A program made the position numbers and the translations under genes. Below the pieces are notes generated by a model, which was not told the origin of the DNA, ran no database searches, and saw nothing but the letters and a program-made list of their open reading frames with translations. A DNA stretch of 9,025 nucleotides. Origin: Planctomycetota bacterium. GTDB taxonomy: Bacteria; Planctomycetota; B129-G9. Shown here one piece after another: positions 1 through 6,159 of this stretch. Every line of letters starts with the position of its first letter. Position 1 is the first letter of the stretch. Location of the stretch: NCBI GenBank assembly GCA_003644325.1, contig QNCA01000037.1, positions 1-9,025 on the forward strand, read 5' to 3'.

Positions 1-57
1 AGTTTCTCCAGTGTTTTTACCGGATGCCGACCGATATCGCATCTCTCCGGATATTGC

Positions 58-84
58 CCGGTACCCGTACGGGGCGGGTACCGG
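58..84. repeat. perfect 10-bp GC-rich inverted repeat
   Basis: CCGGTACCCG (58-67) and CGGGTACCGG (75-84) are exact reverse complements around a seven-base loop. A further related piece, GGGCCCGTAC, follows at 87-96. There is no T tract on either side, so it is not an obvious terminator. It may be an operator, a small intergenic repeat, or part of the leader structure of the unit beginning near 208. Confidence 0.5.
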
Positions 85-100
85 CCGGGCCCGTACTGGC

Positions 101-151
101 AAAAAACAAAATGCCACACCTGCTCTCGCGCTCGCGATACACGTGTGGCAT
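101..151 (-). terminator. intrinsic terminator, minus strand
   Basis: On the minus strand ATGCCACAC (151-143) pairs perfectly with GTGTGGCAT (119-111), enclosing a small TCGC/GCGA hairpin. TTTGTTTTTT (110-101) follows. The nine-pair stem with its T tract is the best terminator in the window. It lies about 57 bases after the predicted transcript start at about 208, and 241 bases after mnmE, so it could stop either transcript. Confidence 0.6.
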
Positions 152-208
152 CATCGCACCCCTGTATTGACAACTATATGTGCCCGTCTCCCTCCTAGTT
201 ATCCGCAA
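101..208 (-). ncRNA. candidate small RNA or attenuated leader of about 105 nt
   Basis: The segment is bounded by a near-consensus promoter and a good intrinsic terminator. It contains AGGAGGG (195-189) in the loop of an AACTA/TAGTT hairpin (172-200), with no ATG, GTG or TTG at a usable distance. No known RNA family was recognised. It could be a free small RNA, or the conditional leader of a gene starting beyond position 1. Confidence 0.3.
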
Positions 209-214
209 AGTTGC

Positions 215-243
215 ATTCTATCACAAAAACTCCCGTTTGTCAA
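215..243 (-). promoter_or_regulatory. sigma70-type promoter downstream of mnmE
   Basis: On the minus strand TTGACA (243-238), a 17-base spacer and TAGAAT (220-215) form a near-consensus promoter. Transcription would start near 208 and read toward the left edge. It lies 149 bases after the mnmE stop and so starts a new transcription unit. Confidence 0.65.
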
Positions 244-391
244 GGATCCTCGTCAAAAAAAATTGCTTTGGCCCGAATCCGCGTGGAAGTTCATCTGCCG
301 CGACCCTGTTCGCATAGTTCTTCCTGTCGTAATATCGTCCCTTCGGGCACCGAACTTAAGCCGAGAAATCCAGAAATATCCGAAAGTTTTT

Positions 392-1726
392 TCACTTGCC
401 AATGCAAAATCCGGAGAAAATCCTGTTTAGCAACTCTTCCGAGGGCACCTCGCCGATTACCTCCGCCAGGTGGTTCGCCGCATGGCGCAACTCGTAAGCG
501 ATGATTTCTTCTCCGCTTGCCTCCAGGGCCGCGTCCAGGGCTTCGCTCGCCTTCTCCAGGCAAGCCGTCTGGCGGAGGTTGGGCACAAAGGCGTGCCCTC
601 CCGATACCTGCAACTCGACCGCCCGCAGGAGCGCGCGCCGGAGTTCCGCCAGGCCGCGGCCTTTCAGCGCGGAGACTCGCACCACGGGGCAGGGCCATTC
701 TCCCTCCACGCGCTCCGCCTTGCCTTCGGCCAGGTCCGCCTTGTTGAGCGCGACGATATCGGGCGCTCTTTCCGGGGGAGAGATGGCCGCACGGGCATCC
801 CGTATGTCCAGCACGTACACCAGCACCCCTGCCGCCGATGCCTGTTCGCGGGAGCGTTTCTGCGCGACCCTTTCCACCACGTCGCCTGTTTCCCTTATTC
901 CGGCGGTGTCTATCAGGCGCAGGGTCATGCCGTCAACCTCGATTTCCGCGTGCAGGTAATCCCTCGTCGTCCCCGCCGCGCGGGAGACTATCGCCCGTTC
1001 CGTTCCGATAAGCGCATTGAAGAGAGTTGACTTGCCGGCGTTGACCGGCCCGTACAGCACCACCGGCACGCCCTCGGCAGGTATCAGGCGGGAAGCGCGC
1101 CGCAAGATCTCATCGACCCCTTTCCGTATCCGCGCAATGCGGCCGGTTACCTCTTCCGGCCCGGCCAGGGTTATGTCCTGGTCGGAAAAGTCGATGTTCA
1201 ACTCCAGCAGCGACATCAGTTCAACGATGTCGTCCCGCAGCGTTTGGATTTCGCGGTGTGCGAAGCCGCGCAGTTGCATTACGGCGTTGCGCAGTTCCGT
1301 CAGGTGAACCGCGTGAACCGCCCGCAGCACCGCCTCGGCCTGTGCCAGGTCTATCCGTCCGCTGAGGAAGGCACGCTCGGTGAATTCGCCGGGCTCGGCC
1401 GCCCGCGCGCCCTCCGCAATCACCGCCCGCATTACGCACCGGAGTATCGGCGTGGACGCCGGCAGGTGAAACTCCACCATGTCCTCGCGGGTGTACGTGG
1501 CGGGGGAGCGCATGACGTATGCCAGGGCGGGAACGGGCGGCAGGGCCTCGGTTACGACTTTGCCGCGGAGCGCGCTGAAGGTGGGCGCGTCCTCGAGTTT
1601 CTCCGGCGACCGGAAAAGACGGCCGCCTATCTCCATCGCGTCCGGCCCGCTGAGGCGGATTATTCCTTCGAGGCCCCGTCCGGGCGGAGAGGCTAGCGCC
1701 ACGATTGTGTCGGTCGGCAGCAGCAT
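392..1726 (-). CDS. mnmE: tRNA uridine-5-carboxymethylaminomethyl modification GTPase MnmE
   Basis: MnmE (TrmE) works with MnmG to install the carboxymethylaminomethyl group at C5 of the wobble uridine (U34) of certain tRNAs, in the cytoplasm, using GTP and a folate one-carbon donor. The 444-residue product matches the family's usual length of about 450. The N-terminal folate-binding domain begins with a typical block around residues 6-30. The GTPase domain is inserted in a helical domain and shows Walker A GPVNAGKS (226-233), TTRD (253-256), DTAG (273-276), NKAD (328-331) and SALKG (352-356). The protein ends in the signature CIGK (441-444), whose cysteine is conserved in the family, so the gene is complete. 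The ATG is chosen because the N-terminal family block follows at once; the upstream ribosome site is weak (GGA about 12 bases away). It is probably co-transcribed with yidC, 238 bases upstream. The usual partner mnmG is not visible in the 391 bases that follow. Confidence 0.97.
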   Translation of the reverse strand: MLLPTDTIVALASPPGRGLEGIIRLSGPDAMEIGGRLFRSPEKLEDAPTFSALRGKVVTEALPPVPALAYVMRSPATYTREDMVEFHLPASTPILRCVMRAVIAEGARAAEPGEFTERAFLSGRIDLAQAEAVLRAVHAVHLTELRNAVMQLRGFAHREIQTLRDDIVELMSLLELNIDFSDQDITLAGPEEVTGRIARIRKGVDEILRRASRLIPAEGVPVVLYGPVNAGKSTLFNALIGTERAIVSRAAGTTRDYLHAEIEVDGMTLRLIDTAGIRETGDVVERVAQKRSREQASAAGVLVYVLDIRDARAAISPPERAPDIVALNKADLAEGKAERVEGEWPCPVVRVSALKGRGLAELRRALLRAVELQVSGGHAFVPNLRQTACLEKASEALDAALEASGEEIIAYELRHAANHLAEVIGEVPSEELLNRIFSGFCIGK

Positions 1727-1768
1727 TTGTGAGGGTTTTCCGTGAGTACGGGTTCAGGGCGGGTGCAT

Positions 1769-1889
1769 GCAAGAATTCTGGGCGGCTGCTTGGCGCGGTG
1801 ACAGTCACCATCTACGATCCGCCCCCGATACATCGGGGACGGCTCCGTAATGGTGACAGTCATCGACGCGGCCCTTCCAGAATTATTAC
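1769..1889. repeat. 121-bp palindromic intergenic repeat between yidC and mnmE
   Basis: Two inverted arms flank a central hairpin CCCCGA-TACA-TCGGGG (1823-1838). The left arm starts GCAAGAATTCTGG (1769-1781) and the right arm ends CCAGAATTATTAC (1877-1889). Each arm carries a GTGACAGTCA core (1798-1807 and 1853-1862) next to an ACCAT or ATGGT. The element fills about half of the 238-base gap and lies within the probable yidC-mnmE transcript, where it would fold into a long stem. Its arms recur at 8893-9025. It resembles REP or MITE-type elements; no transposase is present here. Confidence 0.75.
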
Positions 1890-1924
1890 GCGCTCCCGTT
1901 ACGCGCGAGGGTCGATTAAACGGA

Positions 1925-1965
1925 AACCGCACCGGACCGGAACCGGGGCTCCTCCGCGGGCGGTT
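1925..1965 (-). other. GC-rich inverted repeat just after yidC
   Basis: AACCGC (1925-1930) and GCGGTT (1960-1965) can pair across an internal run rich in CCGG. It overlaps the yidC stop codon. On the minus strand the following bases are only weakly T-rich (TTTCCGTTTAA), so it is a poor intrinsic terminator. It may only protect the 3' end, or be incidental. Confidence 0.25.
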
Positions 1966-3863
1966 CACCTCCTGCCGTGTTTTCGCGCCGATACGGCGCT
2001 TTGTTTTCGGCCCGCACGGGCGGTCGGTTCGACGGAGAGTTGCCTGGCGACGATCTTCTTGACGATGTGCTGTTCCACCAGGCCGAAGAACATGTTTCCT
2101 ATCATGTACAGCGCCAGCCCTGCGGCGTAGTTGTACAGGAGAAGGCCGAAGACTATCGGCATTATCATCATTATTTTCTGTGTCTGGCGCTGCTGCGGGT
2201 CGGCCGACTTGGGCGCGAGGGCCTGTTGCAGCGTCCACACGCCCATCATCAGCAACGGCAGAATATTCAGGTAGGGGAAATGCCAGTTGAAGAAGGGTAC
2301 CGTGAAGTCTATATGCAGGCCCAGGCTCTGTCCGTCGGGCAGCGAAAGATCGGTTATGTAGAGAAATCCCGCCTTCCTGAGGTCTATCGCATAGCGCAGC
2401 GTGAAGAAGAGACCGATGAACATCGGCATCTGCAGCAGCATCGGCAGACAGCCCGCCGCCGGGTTCACGCCGTGCTCCTTGTACAATTTCATTACCTCCT
2501 CGTTCTGTTTCTGCTTGTTGCCTTTGAATTTTTCCTTGAGGGCCTTCATCCTGGGGCCGAGTTTCTGCATCTTCTGCATCGACTCCTGCTGCTTCCTGCT
2601 CAGCGGAAACATCACCAGGCGGAGCAGCAAGGTCAGCGCAATGATGGCAACCCCGTAGTTGCCGATTACGGAGTAAATGGCCTTCAGGACGTTTATTATT
2701 ATTATCTTTGAAAAGGGCTCGACGAACCAGCCGAACAGGAAGCCGAATATCGGCCAGTCCATCTTGACTTCCAGTTGCGTCATGTTGTAGCGGTCCAGGA
2801 CGCCGAGATCGGCCTCCTGTCGGGGGCCCGCGTAGAAGATGAAAGGCATTTCGTGGGTCCGGACCCTGTCCCCGTCGGAAGCGGCGAGGTCTATCTCGTA
2901 GCCCATGGCGGGAACCACGCAGTTCTCGTGCACGTCTTTCGCGCCGCCCTCCCCGGCCGCCACCAGCGGCCGGAGCGTCGCGTCGCTTACCGGCGGCTTA
3001 TCGCCGGCATATATGAGCGCCGCGGCAAAATACTTGTTGGTCACGGCCACCAGGCGTATGTTCCTGTCCTCGTATTTCAGGGGCGCGTCGAAGACCTTGC
3101 CTACGTCGTGCTTCTCCAAGTGCACGGAGCCGTCATCCTTCAACTCGAGGACGTGACCTCTTACCTGCGGTATGAAGGGGTCGGCCATGGTCAGGCCGGC
3201 GCTGCCGTTCAGCGTGAACGCCGTCCGGAGGCGCCGGGCTTCCCTGTTCTCAAACCGCAGTGTCATGCGGAAGGCGTACGGCGAGTCCTCCTTGCCCGTT
3301 GCGAAATCGTAGGTTCTCACCAGGCGCCACCCGTCCTTCCAGTCGCTCGCGAACACTATCTTCGTGTCCGACCTCTCCTCCACGCTGTAGAGCGCGGTTT
3401 CGCCGATATGCTCGTCGGCGTCGGTCAGACCCAGCGACAGGCGCCCGCGCGCCTCCCCTTCGTAGTCGATGATGTCCATCGCGTATTGAGGACCCTCGGC
3501 GGGTAGTATTTCCAGCGACTTCAGCGCCGCGCCCCGGGTGGTCAGCACGACGCGCAGGTATTCCGTCCTGAACTCGATGTCTTGCTCGACCGCGTGATAT
3601 GTCGGGGCATCGAGACCGCGGGCCGTTGCCGCCTTGCCGGGTTCGGCGGGCGGGGGGGTGCAGGTTGCGGGTATCGGCTCTTCCAGCAGGGCCGCCTTCA
3701 ACCGGGAATCGCCGTCTTCCTGCGCATCGGGCTTTGCGGGTTTTTCCTGGCCGGTTTCAGGCGGCGGTTCCTGAACCTGCCGCGGGGGAAACAGTTTGCC
3801 CCACACTATTAATATCCCCAGGGCGAGGGCCATCGCTATGAGTAGGCGCACTCTTTGACTCAC
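1965..3863 (-). CDS. yidC: membrane protein insertase YidC (Oxa1 family)
   Basis: YidC inserts and folds inner-membrane proteins, alone or with SecYEG. The 632-residue product is the long, Gram-negative type. It has an N-terminal membrane anchor (about 6-22), a Pro/Glu/Lys-rich linker (about 27-85), a large periplasmic beta-sandwich domain (about 92-365), then the five-helix Oxa1 core. The core carries the conserved hydrophilic-groove arginine R415 in LLLRLVMFP, the charged cytoplasmic loop (about 423-462), and the GVNPAAGCLPMLLQMP stretch (465-480). The membrane-spanning stretches are roughly 398-419, 471-490, 531-548, 562-578 and 580-597. The C-terminal tail is short and strongly basic, as expected for ribosome contact. 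The start is GTG, sharing its first G with the TAG stop of the upstream phosphoesterase. A strong GGAGGG lies 6-7 bases before it. Coupled translation is therefore likely. The rnpA/yidD genes that often precede yidC are absent here. Confidence 0.97.
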   Translation of the reverse strand: MSQRVRLLIAMALALGILIVWGKLFPPRQVQEPPPETGQEKPAKPDAQEDGDSRLKAALLEEPIPATCTPPPAEPGKAATARGLDAPTYHAVEQDIEFRTEYLRVVLTTRGAALKSLEILPAEGPQYAMDIIDYEGEARGRLSLGLTDADEHIGETALYSVEERSDTKIVFASDWKDGWRLVRTYDFATGKEDSPYAFRMTLRFENREARRLRTAFTLNGSAGLTMADPFIPQVRGHVLELKDDGSVHLEKHDVGKVFDAPLKYEDRNIRLVAVTNKYFAAALIYAGDKPPVSDATLRPLVAAGEGGAKDVHENCVVPAMGYEIDLAASDGDRVRTHEMPFIFYAGPRQEADLGVLDRYNMTQLEVKMDWPIFGFLFGWFVEPFSKIIIINVLKAIYSVIGNYGVAIIALTLLLRLVMFPLSRKQQESMQKMQKLGPRMKALKEKFKGNKQKQNEEVMKLYKEHGVNPAAGCLPMLLQMPMFIGLFFTLRYAIDLRKAGFLYITDLSLPDGQSLGLHIDFTVPFFNWHFPYLNILPLLMMGVWTLQQALAPKSADPQQRQTQKIMMIMPIVFGLLLYNYAAGLALYMIGNMFFGLVEQHIVKKIVARQLSVEPTARAGRKQSAVSARKHGRR

Positions 3864-4612
3864 TATCTGCCCTCCACCAAACGTCTGGCCAGGAACTCCG
3901 GCAGCGCGCCGGTCTGCTTTATCTTTTCCACGGTTCGCTCATAGTCATAGGCCACCCGGCGGTATTCGACCGCGTCGTCGTGCAGCACCACGTAACAGGC
4001 GCGGTTGTCCCCGTCGCGCGGCTGGCCGACGGAACCCACGTTTATTATCGTTTTCTTTCCGGTCAGTTTATAGGCGCTGTCGATGTCCTCCGGCCTCAGA
4101 AAATTGTGGTCCTCCGTTATTACCCCCGGTATGTGGGTGTGCCCGACCAGGCTGTAAGTATCGAACCTGTTGAAGATGTCGTCCAGTTTCGCCTCGTTAT
4201 ATATATCTCGCGGAAAGATGTATTCCCGCGTGTAATCCCGCGGCGAGCCGTGCACATAGACAAACGGCCCCTCGACCAGTATCTTTTTCATCCGGCCGAG
4301 GAAATCCCACAACTTCCTGTTTATCTTCGCGCCCTTGCCCCGGAGGGCCAGTTGCTCCCTGGTCCAGGCCACTGCGACCTTCGCGCGTTCGTTGAAGTCC
4401 TCCTGCTCGCCCATTACCGCCATCTCGTGGTTGCCCAGGATTGTGCGGCGGCACGTCTTCATCGTCAACGCGATGGATTCGCGCGGATTCGGCCCGTAGC
4501 CTATCATGTCTCCCAGGCACACGATGTCCTTGATGCCCAGCGACCGAATGTCCTCATAGACCGCCCGAAATGCTTCTATGTTGCTGTGAACGTCGGAGAT
4601 GACGGCTTGCAT
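3863..4612 (-). CDS. calcineurin-like metallophosphoesterase (YfcE/MJ0936-like)
   Basis: This is a 249-residue cytoplasmic metallophosphoesterase with the full set of two-metal motifs: DVH (7-9), GD (34-35), GNHE (60-63), VHGSP (120-124) and GHTH (157-160). A C-terminal block around NVGSVGQPRDGDNRA (191-205) is typical of the small YfcE-like subgroup. That subgroup includes phosphodiesterases and possible dinucleotide hydrolases; the natural substrate cannot be told from sequence. An open frame extends upstream to 4822. I place the start at the ATG at 4612 because the family begins directly with the metal motif. That ATG also has AGGGG 5 bases upstream, and the longer frame would run through a promoter and a repeat. 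The gene opens an operon and its stop overlaps the yidC start by one base. There is no signal peptide. Confidence 0.9.
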   Translation of the reverse strand: MQAVISDVHSNIEAFRAVYEDIRSLGIKDIVCLGDMIGYGPNPRESIALTMKTCRRTILGNHEMAVMGEQEDFNERAKVAVAWTREQLALRGKGAKINRKLWDFLGRMKKILVEGPFVYVHGSPRDYTREYIFPRDIYNEAKLDDIFNRFDTYSLVGHTHIPGVITEDHNFLRPEDIDSAYKLTGKKTIINVGSVGQPRDGDNRACYVVLHDDAVEYRRVAYDYERTVEKIKQTGALPEFLARRLVEGR

Positions 4613-4624
4613 TACGCCCCTGGC

Positions 4625-4666
4625 AAATAAAACAAAAATAGCCGCTGCCAAACACCCGCAGCAGGC
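4625..4666 (-). terminator. terminator-like hairpin in the operon leader (candidate attenuator)
   Basis: On the minus strand GCC-T-GCTGC (4666-4658) pairs with GCAGCGGC (4648-4641): an eight-pair stem with one bulged base and a nine-base loop. It is followed by TATTTTTGTTTTATTT (4640-4625). This stands between the predicted transcription start (about 4674) and the AGGGG ribosome site at about 4618-4622. No minus-strand gene lies upstream that would need a terminator, so it may regulate the operon. No antiterminator or ligand-binding fold was recognised. Confidence 0.45.
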
Positions 4667-4680
4667 ACCGGCGTCGCGGG

Positions 4681-4710
4681 ATATTAACCGCAAATACGGC
4701 CCCCTGTCAA
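4681..4710 (-). promoter_or_regulatory. sigma70-type promoter of the phosphoesterase-yidC-mnmE operon
   Basis: On the minus strand TTGACA (4710-4705) is followed by an 18-base spacer and TAATAT (4686-4681). The start of transcription would be near 4674, about 62 bases before the phosphoesterase ATG. It is the only good promoter upstream of the three-gene operon. Confidence 0.7.
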
Positions 4711-4719
4711 GAAAAACTA

Positions 4720-4794
4720 CTTGGCGGCGGCCCGTACGAGCCTCGCGGCGAACCGCCAAGGATACTTTTTTCCTAACAGCCAAGGACGCCAAAG
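4720..4794. repeat. GCCAAGGA-type repeat block, inverted partner of the 9-bp tandem array
   Basis: The block holds CTTGGCGGCGG (4720-4730), AACCGCCAAGGA (4751-4762) and GCCAAGGACGCCAAAG (4779-4794). The last two are reverse-complement relatives of the CTTGGCGGT array at 4894-4938, so the two blocks can pair as a large imperfect stem-loop. Together they form one composite intergenic element between the divergent phosphoesterase and radical SAM genes. Confidence 0.6.
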
Positions 4795-4798
4795 CTTG

Positions 4799-4835
4799 CC
4801 CCGACCCGTCGGGGAGCACCAAGATTTTATTTTTC
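4799..4835 (+). terminator. hairpin with T-rich tail inside the intergenic repeat
   Basis: CCCCGA (4799-4804) and TCGGGG (4809-4814) form a six-pair stem with a four-base loop. About ten bases later comes ATTTTATTTTTC (4824-4835). It looks terminator-like on the plus strand, but no plus-strand gene precedes it and the T run is distant. It may simply be the inner hairpin of the repeat element. Confidence 0.3.
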
Positions 4836-4893
4836 TAGGTGAACTCCCAAAATGGCATTATTGTTTCTGTAGTTCCCATTTTTTTATTTTTTT

Positions 4894-4938
4894 CTTGGCG
4901 GTCTTGGCAGTCTTGGCGGTCTTGACGGTCTTGGCGGT
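4894..4938. repeat. five tandem 9-bp repeats, consensus CTTGGCGGT
   Basis: Five head-to-tail units run 4894-4902, 4903-4911, 4912-4920, 4921-4929 and 4930-4938. Units 1, 3 and 5 are identical; unit 2 has GGCAGT and unit 4 has GACGGT. Read as protein it would give a low-complexity Leu-Ala-Val string, but no start signal or neighbouring coding sense supports translation. The flanks are T-rich (4879-4893 and 4942-4952). Confidence 0.85.
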
Positions 4939-4991
4939 TCAATCTTATTTTTCAGAAGGAGTACGGTGTTTCGAGGGCGCAGGCGTTTTGT

Positions 4992-5019
4992 TTGACATAT
5001 TTCGGAGGCGCTGGATAAT
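4992..5019 (+). promoter_or_regulatory. candidate promoter of the radical SAM gene
   Basis: TTGACA (4992-4997) is followed after 16 bases by GATAAT (5014-5019). Transcription would begin near 5026, which is after the TTG start at 5022. If real, it argues that translation starts downstream, for example at GTG 5064. An alternative -10 is TAATGT (5016-5021) with an 18-base spacer. Confidence 0.45.
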
Positions 5020-5021
5020 GT

Positions 5022-6071
5022 TTGTCGCGCTTGTCGATTTTTCCGTATGTTGATGGTCGTGACGTGGCTTTTAGAGCGAAGAGATTTCTGAACAGGATTT
5101 TGAACCGCATCGAGTTTGCACTGCGGCGGGAGCGGCTGTGGTCTTACCCGACGCTGGCCATCATCGACCCGACGAACGTGTGCAATCTGAAATGTGCGCT
5201 CTGCGCCACGGGCCGGGGCACGCTCCGGATGGAGAAGGGACACATCGACTTGGCTCTTTACAGGAAAATCATCGACACGCTCGGGCCGTATCTCTACGAG
5301 TTGTGCCTGTTCAACTGGGGCGAGCCGTTTTTGCACAAGGATTTTTTCGCGCTGGTGCGATACGCCAAAAAGTATGCCCTGCGCACGGATACCAGCACGA
5401 ACTTCAACGTCGCCACGGGCGAGACGATACGCGAGATTGTCGATTCCGGCCTGGATTCGCTGACGGTCTCGATAGACGGCATGTCGCAGGAGACGTACTC
5501 GAAATACCGTGTCGGGGGAGACTTCGACGTCGTGATGTCGAACCTGCGGGCGCTGGTGGAGGAGAAAAAGCGGCGCAACTCGGCGACGCCGGAGATAGTG
5601 TTTCGTTTCCTGGTGATGAAGCACAACGTGCACGAAATGGAAGCCGCGCGACGCCTGGCGGAGGAGTTGGGCTGCCGCTTCAAGAAGAAAACCATCCGCG
5701 TTGACATGTGGAACTTCGGCGAGGGAAACATCGAGGAACAGGTCGCGCTGGCGGCGGAGTGGCTGCCCGAAGAGACGCGGTTCAACCGCTACAAGAAACG
5801 CGACGAGAAGCGGGCAAAGAAGGGCAGGGTCCATGTCTGCAAGGACCTGTGGCAGCGGGTCTTCATCAGCCCGCAGGGCGGCATTTATCCCTGCTGCAAC
5901 ATTTGGAAGGACTCCGACTTATTCAGCGATTCGTTCGACGGCGACTTCAAGACAATCTGGAATAACGAGAAATACCGCATGGCGCGGAGGCTGTTCAGGG
6001 GGAAAAAGGTGGACCTCGATTTTATCTGCAAACGCTGCTACGAGTCCGGCTCCCATCATTACGTCAGTTGA
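5022..6071 (+). CDS. radical SAM protein with SPASM domain
   Basis: The product (349 residues from a TTG start) is a radical S-adenosylmethionine enzyme. The cluster-binding motif CNLKCALC has cysteines 54, 58 and 61 (CxxxCxxC), followed by a glycine-rich NWGEP (99-103). The beta-strand pattern LDSLTVSIDG (144-153) fits the barrel. A C-terminal SPASM/twitch region has further cysteines at 273, 291, 292, 336 and 339, in the contexts HVCKDLW, YPCCN and CKRCY, enough to ligate auxiliary iron-sulfur cluster(s). Family members modify peptides, sugars or other small molecules; the substrate here is unknown and no precursor peptide is visible nearby. It is the only plus-strand gene in the window, convergent with fliM. 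The start is uncertain: TTG 5022 is the first start after an in-frame stop, but GGAGG lies 13 bases away and a promoter-like -10 overlaps it. GTG 5064 is the alternative. Confidence 0.9.
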   Translation: MSRLSIFPYVDGRDVAFRAKRFLNRILNRIEFALRRERLWSYPTLAIIDPTNVCNLKCALCATGRGTLRMEKGHIDLALYRKIIDTLGPYLYELCLFNWGEPFLHKDFFALVRYAKKYALRTDTSTNFNVATGETIREIVDSGLDSLTVSIDGMSQETYSKYRVGGDFDVVMSNLRALVEEKKRRNSATPEIVFRFLVMKHNVHEMEAARRLAEELGCRFKKKTIRVDMWNFGEGNIEEQVALAAEWLPEETRFNRYKKRDEKRAKKGRVHVCKDLWQRVFISPQGGIYPCCNIWKDSDLFSDSFDGDFKTIWNNEKYRMARRLFRGKKVDLDFICKRCYESGSHHYVS

Positions 6072-6096
6072 CCCATTTCTCGCAAATCAAAACCAC

Positions 6097-6152
6097 GGTC
6101 CGCCCGAAGCGGAGATATAAGCGGTGGGACCGCCTTGCCCTTGCCTTTTTTT
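6097..6152. terminator. hairpin between convergent radical SAM and fliM genes
   Basis: GGTCCGCC (6097-6104) can pair with GGTGGGACC (6123-6131), with one bulge and one G-T pair. A shorter GCGGT/ACCGC stem (6121-6133) is an alternative. On the plus strand seven T follow at 6146-6152, rather far from the stem. On the minus strand the tail GTGGTTTTGATTT follows directly. The position between two converging genes suits a two-way terminator, but neither side is ideal. Confidence 0.4.
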
Positions 6153-6159
6153 GTCCGCC

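Noticed and set aside
1..42. Minus-strand frame from ATG at 42 (beginning MRYRSASG) open to the window edge, with GGAG just upstream
   Set aside because: Only 14 codons are visible, the GGAG is too close to the ATG, and nothing is recognisable. It may be the start of the next gene but cannot be supported.
167..202. Plus-strand TTGACA at 167-172 as a promoter
   Set aside because: No -10 box at 16-18 bases; the nearest candidate is 24 bases away, and no plus-strand gene follows.
17..208. 63-codon minus-strand frame in the left intergenic region
   Set aside because: It begins at about the predicted transcription start, runs through the intrinsic terminator and perfect hairpin, and shows no protein-like composition.
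253..315. Twenty-codon minus-strand ORF after mnmE (ATG at 315) with AGGAAG six bases upstream
   Set aside because: Too short and low in information, and it ends in a T run. No family resemblance; likely chance.
1693..2238. Long minus-strand frame crossing the yidC-mnmE gap
   Set aside because: It overlaps the yidC 3' end in another frame and crosses the palindromic repeat. Its Arg/Pro-rich composition is typical of a shadow frame in GC-rich DNA.
4613..4822. N-terminal extension of 70 residues on the metallophosphoesterase
   Set aside because: It spans the promoter, the leader hairpin and part of the repeat. The family starts at the DVH motif, and a good ribosome site precedes ATG 4612.
4894..4938. 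CRISPR-like array
   Set aside because: Units are only 9 bp with no spacers and no cas genes nearby, so it is a simple tandem repeat.
4721..5053. Plus-strand frame encoding a Leu-Ala-Val-rich segment, resembling a membrane helix
   Set aside because: The hydrophobic string is just the translation of the 9-bp tandem repeat; there is no ribosome site and no homologous protein pattern.
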